Source: Candidatus Wolframiiraptor sp. EX4484-121 (GTDB lineage: Archaea > Thermoproteota > Nitrososphaeria_A > Caldarchaeales > Wolframiiraptoraceae). From it: DNA of 17,847 nt. The stretch is from contig NJEK01000022.1 in NCBI GenBank assembly GCA_002255105.1, positions 1-17,847 of the forward strand, in the 5' to 3' direction. How positions within the stretch are numbered: the first letter of the stretch is position 1; every line of letters starts with the position of its first letter. A program made the position numbers and the translations under genes. The notes beneath the pieces were generated by a model that worked only from the letters and a program-made list of their open reading frames with translations, had not been told where the DNA came from and ran no database searches. This document shows, piece by piece, positions 7,117 through 13,244 of this stretch.

Positions 7117-7977
7117 GTCGAATCTCTTGAACATGTCGAGGATCTGTTTATCGAGGGGCTTATGCTTCCTCCTCCGCCTAATCCTCCCGACGATATATGG
7201 GCCTATGGCCCCGAAAGCCCGCTCGGCGAGTTCGTCTCCCTCACCAACCACATACCTCCTCCAAGAACTTGGATCGTGTTTAAATGATCTCGGATGGGTC
7301 CAGCTTATGTCAAACTCGCTTATCCTCTCCGGCTTTAGGCAGACGGCGACCCTGTCAAGGATTCTGTGAAGTGATAGCGGGGTCGTGAAAACCCTCTGCA
7401 AGTCTATCTTGTTCTCGACGACCACGCCACTCGACGGACTCAACCTGTTGATCACGTATTGGGTTATCGAGTATGATATATCGAGTGGATCTATCTTCCT
7501 CCTTATCTCGGGGCTGAACGCCTCCCCATGGATATGTATATGGGCTCCCCTACCACTCCACTTAAAGAAGACCGACTCCACCACCCCAAGTTTTTCGAGG
7601 ACCTCAACTATCTCCTCCGCCTTCTCAACCACCTTCCTCCAATCTCCATTCTTGGAATCTATATCCCATGTCGGCATGGAGGATATCATGTTCCCCCTAT
7701 CTAACGTGTCCTCAGGTCTCGTCAACCTAGAATAGCTGTGAGCAGTCGCATAAAATGACCTCGGCCTCAAATCCCTAAACTCCTCGAGAATCCTCAGAAC
7801 ATCGGCCTCAGAGTTTATCGTTAAGGGCTTCCTCGACCCACGCCCATACCTCACCATAACCCTAACACCCCTGTCATCAAGCTTCTCGCAGTGGACGGCG
7901 ACCCACCTACCCCTACAATACTCGGCGATCTCCTCTCTAACCTCAAACCTCCCATAATGGGACCTCACGAGATCCAT
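7105..7977 (-). CDS. Archaeo-eukaryotic primase (AEP) family protein, PriS-like
   Basis: A protein of about 290 residues with the AEP catalytic motifs in order: motif I WDIDSKNGD, with D105 and D107 as the metal pair; motif II FKWSGRGAHIHIH (138-150); motif III with D192 in NKIDLQRVF, followed by TPLSLH. The family makes RNA/DNA primers or fills gaps with nucleotides. No zinc-finger cysteine set and no PriL or Ku/ligase gene is visible nearby, so this is probably a stand-alone paralogue of the replicative small subunit. Three starts are possible: GTG 8022, ATG 7998 and ATG 7977. A TATA-like TTTTAAA (minus, 8031-8037) puts transcription start near 8008, excluding the GTG; GGTGA just before 7977 favours that start. 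The tail is very basic (RIRRRRKHK), fitting nucleic-acid binding. Confidence 0.82.
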   Translation of the reverse strand: MDLVRSHYGRFEVREEIAEYCRGRWVAVHCEKLDDRGVRVMVRYGRGSRKPLTINSEADVLRILEEFRDLRPRSFYATAHSYSRLTRPEDTLDRGNMISSMPTWDIDSKNGDWRKVVEKAEEIVEVLEKLGVVESVFFKWSGRGAHIHIHGEAFSPEIRRKIDPLDISYSITQYVINRLSPSSGVVVENKIDLQRVFTTPLSLHRILDRVAVCLKPERISEFDISWTHPRSFKHDPSSWRRYVVGEGDELAERAFGAIGPYIVGRIRRRRKHKPLDKQILDMFKRFDSRL

Positions 7978-8260
7978 TTCACCCACCGAACCCTTCATCC
8001 GATCAAACGAGCTCAGCTCCACTAAAAATGTTTAAAATCCTAAAAGAGCACCCTCACGGCGAAAAGCATTCATAAAACAAAACCAACATTTTTACCGCCA
8101 ACAAATGAATTGCTCCGGCAGTATGCTCTGGTCGCGTATGCGGCTCCACGGAGATCGATGCCCTCAGAGGAAAATGTTCATAATGACGAGAATGTGAACT
8201 TAACCCTCCGAATCCAAAGATTTTTGAAACACTCATGCTCCCCTTTTGCTTGAAAGGTGA
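7978..8260. other. Non-coding stretch with one tRNA-like fragment
   Basis: Beyond the AEP promoter and the tRNA-5'-half-like sequence at 8112-8140, I see only an inverted repeat GTTCA (8179-8183) with TGAAC about 14 bases downstream. The open frame on the minus strand here shows no recognisable protein and overlaps the tRNA gene. Confidence 0.4.
8112..8140 (+). other. tRNA 5'-half-like sequence (Asp/Glu type), no matching anticodon arm
   Basis: GCTCCGG + CA + GTAT, an 11-base D loop region with TGGT, then GTAT lines up without gaps with the first 29 bases of the tRNA-Glu gene at 8356 (20 of 29 identical by eye). The D-loop GG is kept, but the near-universal T8 and A14 are C and G. The following bases do not form a normal anticodon arm. 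A weak TATA-like CATTTTTAC lies about 20 bases upstream. GCTCCGG can pair (one G-T) with CCGGGGC of the 3' half at 8445-8451. It could be a tRNA relic or a split-tRNA piece. Confidence 0.4.
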
Positions 8261-8356
8261 TGCCCCGGCCGGGATCTGTTCCGGCCATCTGGCCGATTGA
8301 ACCCGGGTCACGGGCTCGAGAGGCCCGTATACTTAACCGGACTATACTACCGGGGC
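8261..8356 (-). tRNA. tRNA-Glu (CTC) with a 21-base T-loop intron
   Basis: On the minus strand the acceptor GCCCCGG (8356-8350) pairs with CCGGGGC (8268-8262), with discriminator A8261 and no encoded CCA. The D arm is GTAT...GTAT as in archaeal tRNA-Glu. The anticodon arm CGGGC-CTCTCGA-GCCCG gives anticodon CTC. The T stem CCGGG/CCCGG is intact but its loop is 28 bases instead of 7. Removing 8276-8296 leaves loop TTCAAAT. The removed part forms a hairpin CGGCC-AGAT-GGCCG and, with exon GTTC pairing intron GAAC, gives a bulge-helix-bulge whose 3-base bulges (AAT and AGA) are cut after their second base at exactly these borders. A TATA box (8377-8386) is 26 bases upstream. Confidence 0.9.
8276..8296 (-). 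other. T-loop (about position 58/59) tRNA intron
   Basis: A 21-base intron of tRNA-Glu. It starts TCGGCC and ends GAACAG on the minus strand, with a five-pair hairpin inside. Borders come from the predicted bulge-helix-bulge and from restoring the seven-base loop; they could shift by one base. Confidence 0.75.
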
Positions 8357-8376
8357 CAGCTTAAAGTTCTAAGCTC

Positions 8377-8386
8377 CAATATATCT
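8377..8386 (-). promoter_or_regulatory. TATA box of tRNA-Glu
   Basis: Minus-strand AGATATATTG centred 26 bases before the tRNA 5' end at 8356. Being nearly symmetric, it could also fire to the right, with a start near 8408, just before the tRNA 3' half at 8419. Confidence 0.6.
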
Positions 8387-8418
8387 ACCTTACTATATCA
8401 GCTCTTCGCTCTAATGAT

Positions 8419-8455
8419 GCTGGCGACCCGGGTTCGAATCCCGGCCGGGGCGCCA
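8419..8455 (+). tRNA. tRNA 3' half (Asp-type) with encoded CCA and no cognate 5' half in place
   Basis: The sequence holds GCTGG (anticodon-stem 3' strand), CGAC (variable loop), T arm CCGGG-TTCGAAT-CCCGG (8428-8444), acceptor strand CCGGGGC (8445-8451), G73 (8452) and CCA (8453-8455). G73 with this stem fits tRNA-Asp. No GCCCCGG plus D arm plus CCAGC anticodon arm precedes it on the plus strand; upstream lies the tRNA-Glu gene in the opposite direction. It may be an attachment-site copy left by an integrative element (such elements duplicate the tRNA 3' half), the 3' half of a trans-spliced tRNA, or a relic. Confidence 0.6.
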
Positions 8456-8642
8456 GAATGAGTTCTACCGCATTAACGATTAGTTATGATGAATTTACTA
8501 GTTATGATGAATTTACCAACGGGATATCGCTCCTAAGCTTGGACGAGTCGAGGGCTGGGTAAAGGGATGGAGTGGAAAGGGGTGGAAGATGGTCTACTTC
8601 TCCCTCATGATTGACTACGGGTTCTCTAAATCGGAGTTGTTA
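8456..8642. other. Non-coding spacer with an 18-bp tandem repeat
   Basis: Apart from the tandem repeat at 8481-8516, no gene, RNA or strong promoter is visible. A short plus-strand frame starting at 8588 runs antisense into the end of the oxidoreductase gene and shows no protein signature. Confidence 0.4.
8481..8516. repeat. Perfect 18-bp tandem repeat, two copies
   Basis: TAGTTATGATGAATTTAC occurs at 8481-8498 and 8499-8516, 25 bases after the tRNA 3' half. It is the third short tandem duplication in the window. Confidence 0.95.
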
Positions 8643-9650
8643 TCATTTTATGGAGATCGGGAAGCCGCTTCTCGCGGAGCGTTCGGCGGCCAGAACGAGC
8701 TCAAGAGCTTTTCGAGCTTCTTGGGGGGTCACTATCTCCGGCCTTTTATCGTTTAAGACGCATTCCGCAAAGTAGCTTAACTCTTCCTTAAGCGCGCCTA
8801 CGATCCTTCCATGAATTATAGGCCAATGTATCGTGTCATATCTCTTAACACCTTCTCGGTCGTGGACCTCCAGCCCCGTCTCCCCGCAGTCTATGTAGAT
8901 GGCTCCATCAGTTCCCAAGATCTCCATCTTCGCATCTATCCTGAAGGGGGTTTTCTCCGGAAGAAACCACACTGTCTCACATACCCCCTTTGCCCCAGAT
9001 CTAAAGTTATAAATGCACCATGCCACATCTGGGTGGGGGCTTCCGGAAGCATTTAACCATGTCCCGTAAACAGATTCCACCTCGTCTCCGAGATACCAGA
9101 GCATTATATCTGTATCATGAATTGCGTCGAGTAGTATTGGTGATCCATACTTTAGTGGGGAGACCGCCGCTTCTCTGGGAATGTTCCGCCTCGCGTATAT
9201 CGAGACTATCCTCCCTATCCTTCCATCGTCGATAACTTCCTTTGCCTGAGCATAATGGCTCACGAATCGGAGTATGTGGCCGACCATGAGGTGAACGTTA
9301 TTTCTCTCCGCCGCGGCTATCATCTCATCGGCATCCCTCAAGTTCCCAGCTATAGGCTTCTCGACGAAGACGTGTTTTCCATGCTCTGCGGCCAAGACGG
9401 CGGGGGTGCGGTGATCATGAATCTGGGTCACGACGCTGACCGCGTCTATCTCGGGATCACTAGCAGTCTTCTCCCAGCTCGTATACCATTTCTTAGCCCC
9501 ATAGCGTCTCGCTATCTCCCTCGCCCTCGACTCGGTTCTCGAACATACCGCGAACAATTCCGCATGCGGCAGTTTTGATAATACGTGGGCGTGTTTCTCC
9601 CCAAACCACCCCAGTCCTATAACCGCAAACCTGACCTTTCTCATCAACAT
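8643..9650 (-). CDS. Gfo/Idh/MocA family NAD(P)-dependent oxidoreductase
   Basis: A 335-residue cytoplasmic dehydrogenase of normal family length. The N-terminal Rossmann fold has GLGWFG (12-17), EKP at 97-99 (the conserved Lys of the family) and DAIHDTD at 175-181, which carries the catalytic Asp/His. The C-terminal half is the family's beta-sheet domain. The family oxidises or reduces sugars, inositols and related polyols; the substrate cannot be read from sequence. The frame is open up to 9875, but the first 75 residues there are low in family likeness, and the ATG at 9650 sits 25 bases from a TATA-like CTTAAACC (9671-9678, minus), so 9650 is chosen. It stands alone, with no sugar pathway genes around it. 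Confidence 0.88.
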   Translation of the reverse strand: MLMRKVRFAVIGLGWFGEKHAHVLSKLPHAELFAVCSRTESRAREIARRYGAKKWYTSWEKTASDPEIDAVSVVTQIHDHRTPAVLAAEHGKHVFVEKPIAGNLRDADEMIAAAERNNVHLMVGHILRFVSHYAQAKEVIDDGRIGRIVSIYARRNIPREAAVSPLKYGSPILLDAIHDTDIMLWYLGDEVESVYGTWLNASGSPHPDVAWCIYNFRSGAKGVCETVWFLPEKTPFRIDAKMEILGTDGAIYIDCGETGLEVHDREGVKRYDTIHWPIIHGRIVGALKEELSYFAECVLNDKRPEIVTPQEARKALELVLAAERSARSGFPISIK

Positions 9651-9670
9651 CTTATGTGGGAAAGAAATAA

Positions 9671-9679
9671 GGTTTAAGG
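9671..9679 (-). promoter_or_regulatory. TATA box of the Gfo/Idh/MocA gene
   Basis: Minus-strand CCTTAAACC centred 25 bases before the ATG at 9650. The rest of the spacer up to 9921 holds no recognisable gene. Confidence 0.45.
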
Positions 9680-9921
9680 TTGTCGTCGCCTCGTGAAGAA
9701 CCCTATATAATATCCTCACGTCTTTGCATGATCCAAACAGTGGATCTTTAACCGTGGTGAAGGCCGGATTACGATTTGATAGCTGATAATGATGGCCGGA
9801 GGGCGGATAGGGAGAGGGGTCTGAAAATGTCTCTCCACGAATTCGGATCGCGTCGAAAAACTCTGCGGACAACATCTATTTAAGAAAATCAGGTCTTCTC
9901 AGCAATAATCCCTTACTAAGC

Positions 9922-10710
9922 TCATATCAGTTCCTCTGATTTCCTCTTGGCCTCAAGGATCTTCTTCATCACCTCACGTGGGAGCTTGTAGTCCTCAACC
10001 CTCCTTTCGACCTTCCCCAAGACCACCAATCCTATTCCAGGCTTTATGTCTATCTCGTAGAGGTATCTGCTGTGGTTTGTCTGCCTCATCTTCTCGATCA
10101 CGATGAACCTCCTAAGCTCCCCGCCCCTCAGGATCCTCCTAAACCTGATTATCCCATCGGCTATGTGCTCGACTCCCCAGCCGAAGCTCTCCGCGGTCGT
10201 TATCGCATATTGGCTAACGGCAACAATCGTGAAGTTCCACTTGGACAAGACCTTCTTGATGAAGTAGCTGTATCTCCTCGCCATCGCGGGCTTGTCGAGC
10301 CAGAACGCTGATAGGCTGTCTATAGCGACCCTTGCCCTGCCATATCCGAGCTCCTTCTTCGCCTCGATTATCCTATCGACCAGGGCTTCCATGTCTAGGC
10401 TTTGGAGGCTCCACCTATCCTCCCTACCCATAAGGGCGTCGATCACTATCAGCTTTCTCTCCTCAACCGCTCGCTCAAAATCCATGTTGAACTGAGCCGC
10501 CTGTCTCATGATCGACTCCCTGCTCTCCTCCGTTGTGACGTAGATGCATTTGTCTCCGTCGAGGACTCCCTGATAGATGAAGTGGATCGAGAATATGGTC
10601 TTCCCGCATCCAGGCTCGCCCGTAACCGCCACGAAGAATCCCTCGGGTATCCCTCCCTCGAGGAGCTTGTCTATTCCCTCGACGCCCGTCCTAAGCCTGG
10701 CGATCCTCAT
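9922..10710 (-). CDS. KaiC-like (RecA-fold) ATPase, single domain
   Basis: A 262-residue single-domain KaiC/RadA-like ATPase: Walker A GEPGCGKT (31-38), paired glutamates TTEES (59-63) that in KaiC include the catalytic base, Walker B VAID (128-131) followed by SLSAF, VAVSQ (163-167), and the IEKMRQTNHS segment of KaiC arginine and loop residues. Archaeal single-domain homologues form hexamers and are linked to signalling, motility or DNA-related roles, but their partners differ. No KaiA or KaiB is present. The ATG at 10710 has AGGTGG close before it; a weak ATAAAG about 39 bases upstream may be its TATA element. It lies 102 bases after the prepilin-peptidase gene on the same strand. Confidence 0.88.
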   Translation of the reverse strand: MRIARLRTGVEGIDKLLEGGIPEGFFVAVTGEPGCGKTIFSIHFIYQGVLDGDKCIYVTTEESRESIMRQAAQFNMDFERAVEERKLIVIDALMGREDRWSLQSLDMEALVDRIIEAKKELGYGRARVAIDSLSAFWLDKPAMARRYSYFIKKVLSKWNFTIVAVSQYAITTAESFGWGVEHIADGIIRFRRILRGGELRRFIVIEKMRQTNHSRYLYEIDIKPGIGLVVLGKVERRVEDYKLPREVMKKILEAKRKSEELI

Positions 10711-10812
10711 CCACCTAGATAAATGGTTTCAGAGCATTTGAGCTTTATCTTCAAAGCGCATTACGGCTTTATCCGCGAATCCCTAGAAGATATACGCCGA
10801 GAACCTCATGTC

Positions 10813-11487
10813 TTAGTGGATGAAGATCGAGGCGATTACATAGATCAGATCTCCAAGGAGAATGAACGTCAGAAAACCCGCGGTTATGAAGAGGAGTAGG
10901 GGGAGGCCGGGAGTAACCCAGGAATCATCCCTCTTCGGCTCCTCGAGCTCGAAGGTGAGGATGTTGAAGCTGAAGTATCTCCTCCCATCCCTCTCTTCTT
11001 CAAGCGGTAGCCAGAATTTTCTTCTCCTAGCATCCCTCACCCTAATTCCAAAGAAGAGTGCGGCGAGCTTTCTGATCCTATTCTCATGCTCGAATCCCTC
11101 GAAGATGTTCTCACCCCTCAGAATCGTGGATAGATTTATGATGAGCATGGAGATGGGTATTATCAGGGAGATCAATAAGCCGTTTGAGAGCGAGGCCAAG
11201 CCCGTGAATGGATGAAGCCTCATCCTAGGATAGTAGAGCGGGAGCCCTATCGAGATCACCATGACAGCCTTCGCATCCGCTCCACCATAGAATCCGAAGT
11301 AGTAGAATGCGTAGGCGAGGCCGCATCCAAGTCCTATCGAGATTAGGGCGAGGATTAGATATCTAAACATTATCCAAACCCTGTCATCAACCTCCCTCGA
11401 AACCCAGTCGCTATAGGATGAGTAAAACATCGCAACCGAGACCAGCGCTATCCTCACAGCGTCCAATACCTTAAGCTCACTCAACAA
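10813..11487 (-). CDS. Prepilin-type (A24/FlaK-PibD-like) membrane aspartyl peptidase
   Basis: A 224-residue membrane protease of the GxGD class. The two catalytic aspartates are D27 in YSSYSDWVSREVDDRVW and D71 in YGGADAKA (GGAD in place of GxGD). Membrane segments lie at about 7-25, 42-66, 73-84, 95-120 and 195-222, with a soluble stretch of charged residues at about 130-190. Such enzymes remove class III signal peptides from archaellins, pilins and some sugar- or peptide-binding proteins on the cytoplasmic side of the membrane. The start is probably TTG 11487: GGAGGT at 11502-11497 lies nine bases before it, inside the end of nnrD, so translation is likely coupled. TTG 11496 touches the ribosome site and is less likely. 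Confidence 0.85.
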   Translation of the reverse strand: MLSELKVLDAVRIALVSVAMFYSSYSDWVSREVDDRVWIMFRYLILALISIGLGCGLAYAFYYFGFYGGADAKAVMVISIGLPLYYPRMRLHPFTGLASLSNGLLISLIIPISMLIINLSTILRGENIFEGFEHENRIRKLAALFFGIRVRDARRRKFWLPLEEERDGRRYFSFNILTFELEEPKRDDSWVTPGLPLLLFITAGFLTFILLGDLIYVIASIFIH

Positions 11488-12337
11488 CCCTATCAAACCT
11501 CCTCAAGACCTCAGGCAGAGCATCTATTACATCGGTCGCCAATATATGTAACCCGAGCCTAGATGCGGCGAGCTCGCCAGCCCTACCGTTTATCCAGGCC
11601 GCGGATGCGGCTGCCTTAAATGGATCGTTCCCCCATGCTAGGAGGGATGCGATCACCCCGGCTAATACGTCTCCTGTTCCGCCGACGGTCATGGCGGGAG
11701 TCCCGGTCTCATTCACCACGACCTCAACTCCATCCGATATCACGTCGAATCTACCCTTCAAGAGTATGGTCACCCTGTTCTTCTCGGCCTCCTCCTTAAC
11801 AAGCTTAACCCTCCCATCTAATTCGCTTGGAACCTCTCTCCCGAAGACTCGCCTAAACTCTCCAGCGTGAGGCGTTAGGACGACTCTTCCACCCGAAACC
11901 TTTTCGAGGATCTCTGGATATAGGGCGGTTGCGTCGAGGACCACTCCCTTCCCAAGTGTAATGGCCTCCTTGACCACAAGCTCTATCCCGGCTTCCCCGC
12001 CTGGGGCCAGTCCAGGGCCTATGACCACGGAGTCTATCTCCGGGAGGATCTTCAAGATCCTCTTGGCCACACCCCTAGTGAGCTTCAGATCTGATAAAGG
12101 TAGGACGATTATGTTGGGTGAGAGAGCTCTGATAGCTGTGGCGATCTTCTCCGGGGCCGCGATATATGCTAGGTCGACCCCGCATCTCAGCGAGGCCATG
12201 GCTGAGAGGAACGGCGCCCCGTGATATAGCCAGCTCCCCCCGATCACCATCACCTTCCCATTCTCCCCCTTATGCGAGTTCGCCCTCCTAGGTCTGATAC
12301 AGTTCTTCACAAACCCCTCATCGACGACTTTAATCAT
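11477..12337 (-). CDS. nnrD: ADP/ATP-dependent NAD(P)HX dehydratase, stand-alone
   Basis: A 286-residue ribokinase-fold enzyme that dehydrates S-NAD(P)HX back to NAD(P)H at the expense of a nucleotide. Visible motifs: HKGENGKVMVIGGS (22-35), VIGPGLAPGG (105-114), VVLDATAL (132-139), LTPHAGEF (154-161), KGRFDVISDG (194-203) and NETGTPAMTVGGTGD (209-223) with catalytic D223. All key elements are kept, in contrast to the C-terminal domain of NnrE at 5836-7116. The two are about 4.4 kb apart on opposite strands, so the usual bifunctional Nnr is split. A TATA box (12361-12370) lies 28 bases before the ATG. The stop overlaps the start of the peptidase gene. Confidence 0.92.
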   Translation of the reverse strand: MIKVVDEGFVKNCIRPRRANSHKGENGKVMVIGGSWLYHGAPFLSAMASLRCGVDLAYIAAPEKIATAIRALSPNIIVLPLSDLKLTRGVAKRILKILPEIDSVVIGPGLAPGGEAGIELVVKEAITLGKGVVLDATALYPEILEKVSGGRVVLTPHAGEFRRVFGREVPSELDGRVKLVKEEAEKNRVTILLKGRFDVISDGVEVVVNETGTPAMTVGGTGDVLAGVIASLLAWGNDPFKAAASAAWINGRAGELAASRLGLHILATDVIDALPEVLRRFDRVVE

Positions 12338-12360
12338 CTCAGGGATCGTGAGATTCCTTG

Positions 12361-12370
12361 AGATATAAGC
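12361..12370 (-). promoter_or_regulatory. TATA box of nnrD
   Basis: Minus-strand GCTTATATCT centred 28 bases before the ATG at 12337; predicts a leaderless or almost leaderless mRNA covering nnrD and the peptidase gene. Confidence 0.6.
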
Positions 12371-12397
12371 TAATTGATAAAATAGGGGGTGGGGTGG

Positions 12398-12703
12398 TTA
12401 TTTCTTCCTCGAAGACTTCTTCGGGGCGATGGTTATCTCTATCGTGCTGACGTTCCTCGGCCTCCCATCCTGTCCAACCCTTCCCTCCTCGGTCCCGATA
12501 TTCACGCTCTCGATAACAGCGTCCTTGATGAATCTCCTCCTAACGACCTCGGCGACGTCAACGGCCTTGCTTATAGCCCTTCCGCGAGCCTTCAAGATCA
12601 CCTTCCTGCCCTCGGTGAGGGGCATGGTCGTTGCCAAGACATAGTTCATCGTCGGCTTCCTACCCACCAAGACTACCGCGTCCTCAGAGGATGGAGCGCT
12701 CAT
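12398..12703 (-). CDS. alba: Alba, DNA/RNA-binding chromatin protein
   Basis: A 101-residue Alba protein, a small abundant dimer that coats DNA and RNA in many archaea. The core is complete: VVLVGRKPTMNYVLAT (10-25) with the nucleic-acid-binding lysine in GRKP, VILKARGRAISKAVDVAEV (35-53), then VNIGTEEGR and the flexible arm to STIEITIAPKK. The first residues after Met are Ser-Ala-Pro. The ATG at 12703 follows GAGGTG (12716-12711) by seven bases, and a T-rich TATA-like element lies at 12743-12752. It stands between the Trm112-like gene and nnrD, with spacings of 55 and 60 bases that hold separate promoters. Confidence 0.95.
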   Translation of the reverse strand: MSAPSSEDAVVLVGRKPTMNYVLATTMPLTEGRKVILKARGRAISKAVDVAEVVRRRFIKDAVIESVNIGTEEGRVGQDGRPRNVSTIEITIAPKKSSRKK

Positions 12704-12758
12704 CCAAGTCCACCTCGCATGGAGAGGTAAGGTCTCCTCAACGTAAAAAACTTTTTCT

Positions 12759-13139
12759 CTACGGATTTCCGAGGTTGAAGGGCTTCCCCCCGCGCAAAAT
12801 CTCCTCAGGTATCCTAGACCTCCACCTCGAGAGAAAGCCTAGGTCCTTGTTTCTGTCTCTCAGGTCGTCTGGGAGCATTCTAGGGATCTCCTCCTCGATG
12901 GGATACCATCTCCCACACCCATCGCAGATCAGTATCCCGCTCACTATCTCCTTGCTCCAGCAGTCCTCGCAATTTAACTCTGAGAGATCCCTGACCATCG
13001 CCTGATGATAGCCGCAATACAGCTCGCATCTCCTGATCCTCTCAGGCCTCTCTATCCCAGTCTCCTCGAATACTATGAGCTTTAGTGGGAAGTGTTTGCA
13101 TATGGGGCATGCGAGGAGATCCATCAGCCTATACTTCAA
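12759..13139 (-). CDS. Trm112-like zinc-binding protein with a cysteine-rich insertion
   Basis: A 126-residue protein whose two ends match the Trm112/UPF0434 family: MDLLACPICKHFPL (6-19) and CDGCGRWYPIEEEIPRMLP (about 72-90). Trm112 proteins are zinc-binding activators of several tRNA, rRNA and release-factor methyltransferases. Between the ends is an extra stretch with CELYCGYH and CEDCW, which could bind a second metal; similar longer forms occur in other thermophilic archaea as far as I recall. The TTG at 13139 is preceded by GGTGA (8-base spacing) and a TATA box; the in-frame ATG at 13124 is an alternative start. Its methyltransferase partners are not in this window. Confidence 0.85.
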   Translation of the reverse strand: MKYRLMDLLACPICKHFPLKLIVFEETGIERPERIRRCELYCGYHQAMVRDLSELNCEDCWSKEIVSGILICDGCGRWYPIEEEIPRMLPDDLRDRNKDLGFLSRWRSRIPEEILRGGKPFNLGNP

Positions 13140-13169
13140 CCATCAATTCACCGAAAATTCAAGGGCAAG

Positions 13170-13179
13170 CTCTTATATT
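13170..13179 (-). promoter_or_regulatory. TATA box of the Trm112-like gene
   Basis: Minus-strand AATATAAG core, centred about 36 bases before the TTG at 13139. The spacer to the protease gene on the other side is only about 100 bases, so the two divergent promoters are close together; CTATTATA at 13209-13216 probably serves the protease gene. Confidence 0.5.
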
Positions 13180-13244
13180 GATCTTAATCGCGGATCTTGG
13201 CTGGAAATCTATTATAGGTGTGGGGGAGGTTCTTGGAGGAGAGG

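Noticed and set aside
8262..8300. A plus-strand tRNA beginning GCCCCGG at 8262
   Set aside because: This is only the complement of the tRNA-Glu acceptor and T arm; no D arm follows.
8054..8311. An 85-residue minus-strand frame
   Set aside because: It overlaps the 3' part of the tRNA-Glu gene and both the tRNA-like and promoter sequences, and shows no protein motif.
8481..8516. C/D-box small RNA, because ATGATGA occurs in both repeat copies
   Set aside because: No CTGA D box at a suitable distance and no D'/C' pair; the motif is simply part of the tandem repeat.
8588..8755. A short plus-strand protein MVYFSLMIDYG...
   Set aside because: Most of it is antisense to the well-supported oxidoreductase gene and it matches no family I know.
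9770..9870. C/D-box small RNA from AATGATGG and CTGA on the plus strand
   Set aside because: The C box has a mismatch, and the second D box position reads CTGC; no promoter is visible.
9651..9875. N-terminal extension of 75 residues on the Gfo/Idh/MocA protein
   Set aside because: It has no family likeness and would cover the TATA element that fits the ATG at 9650.
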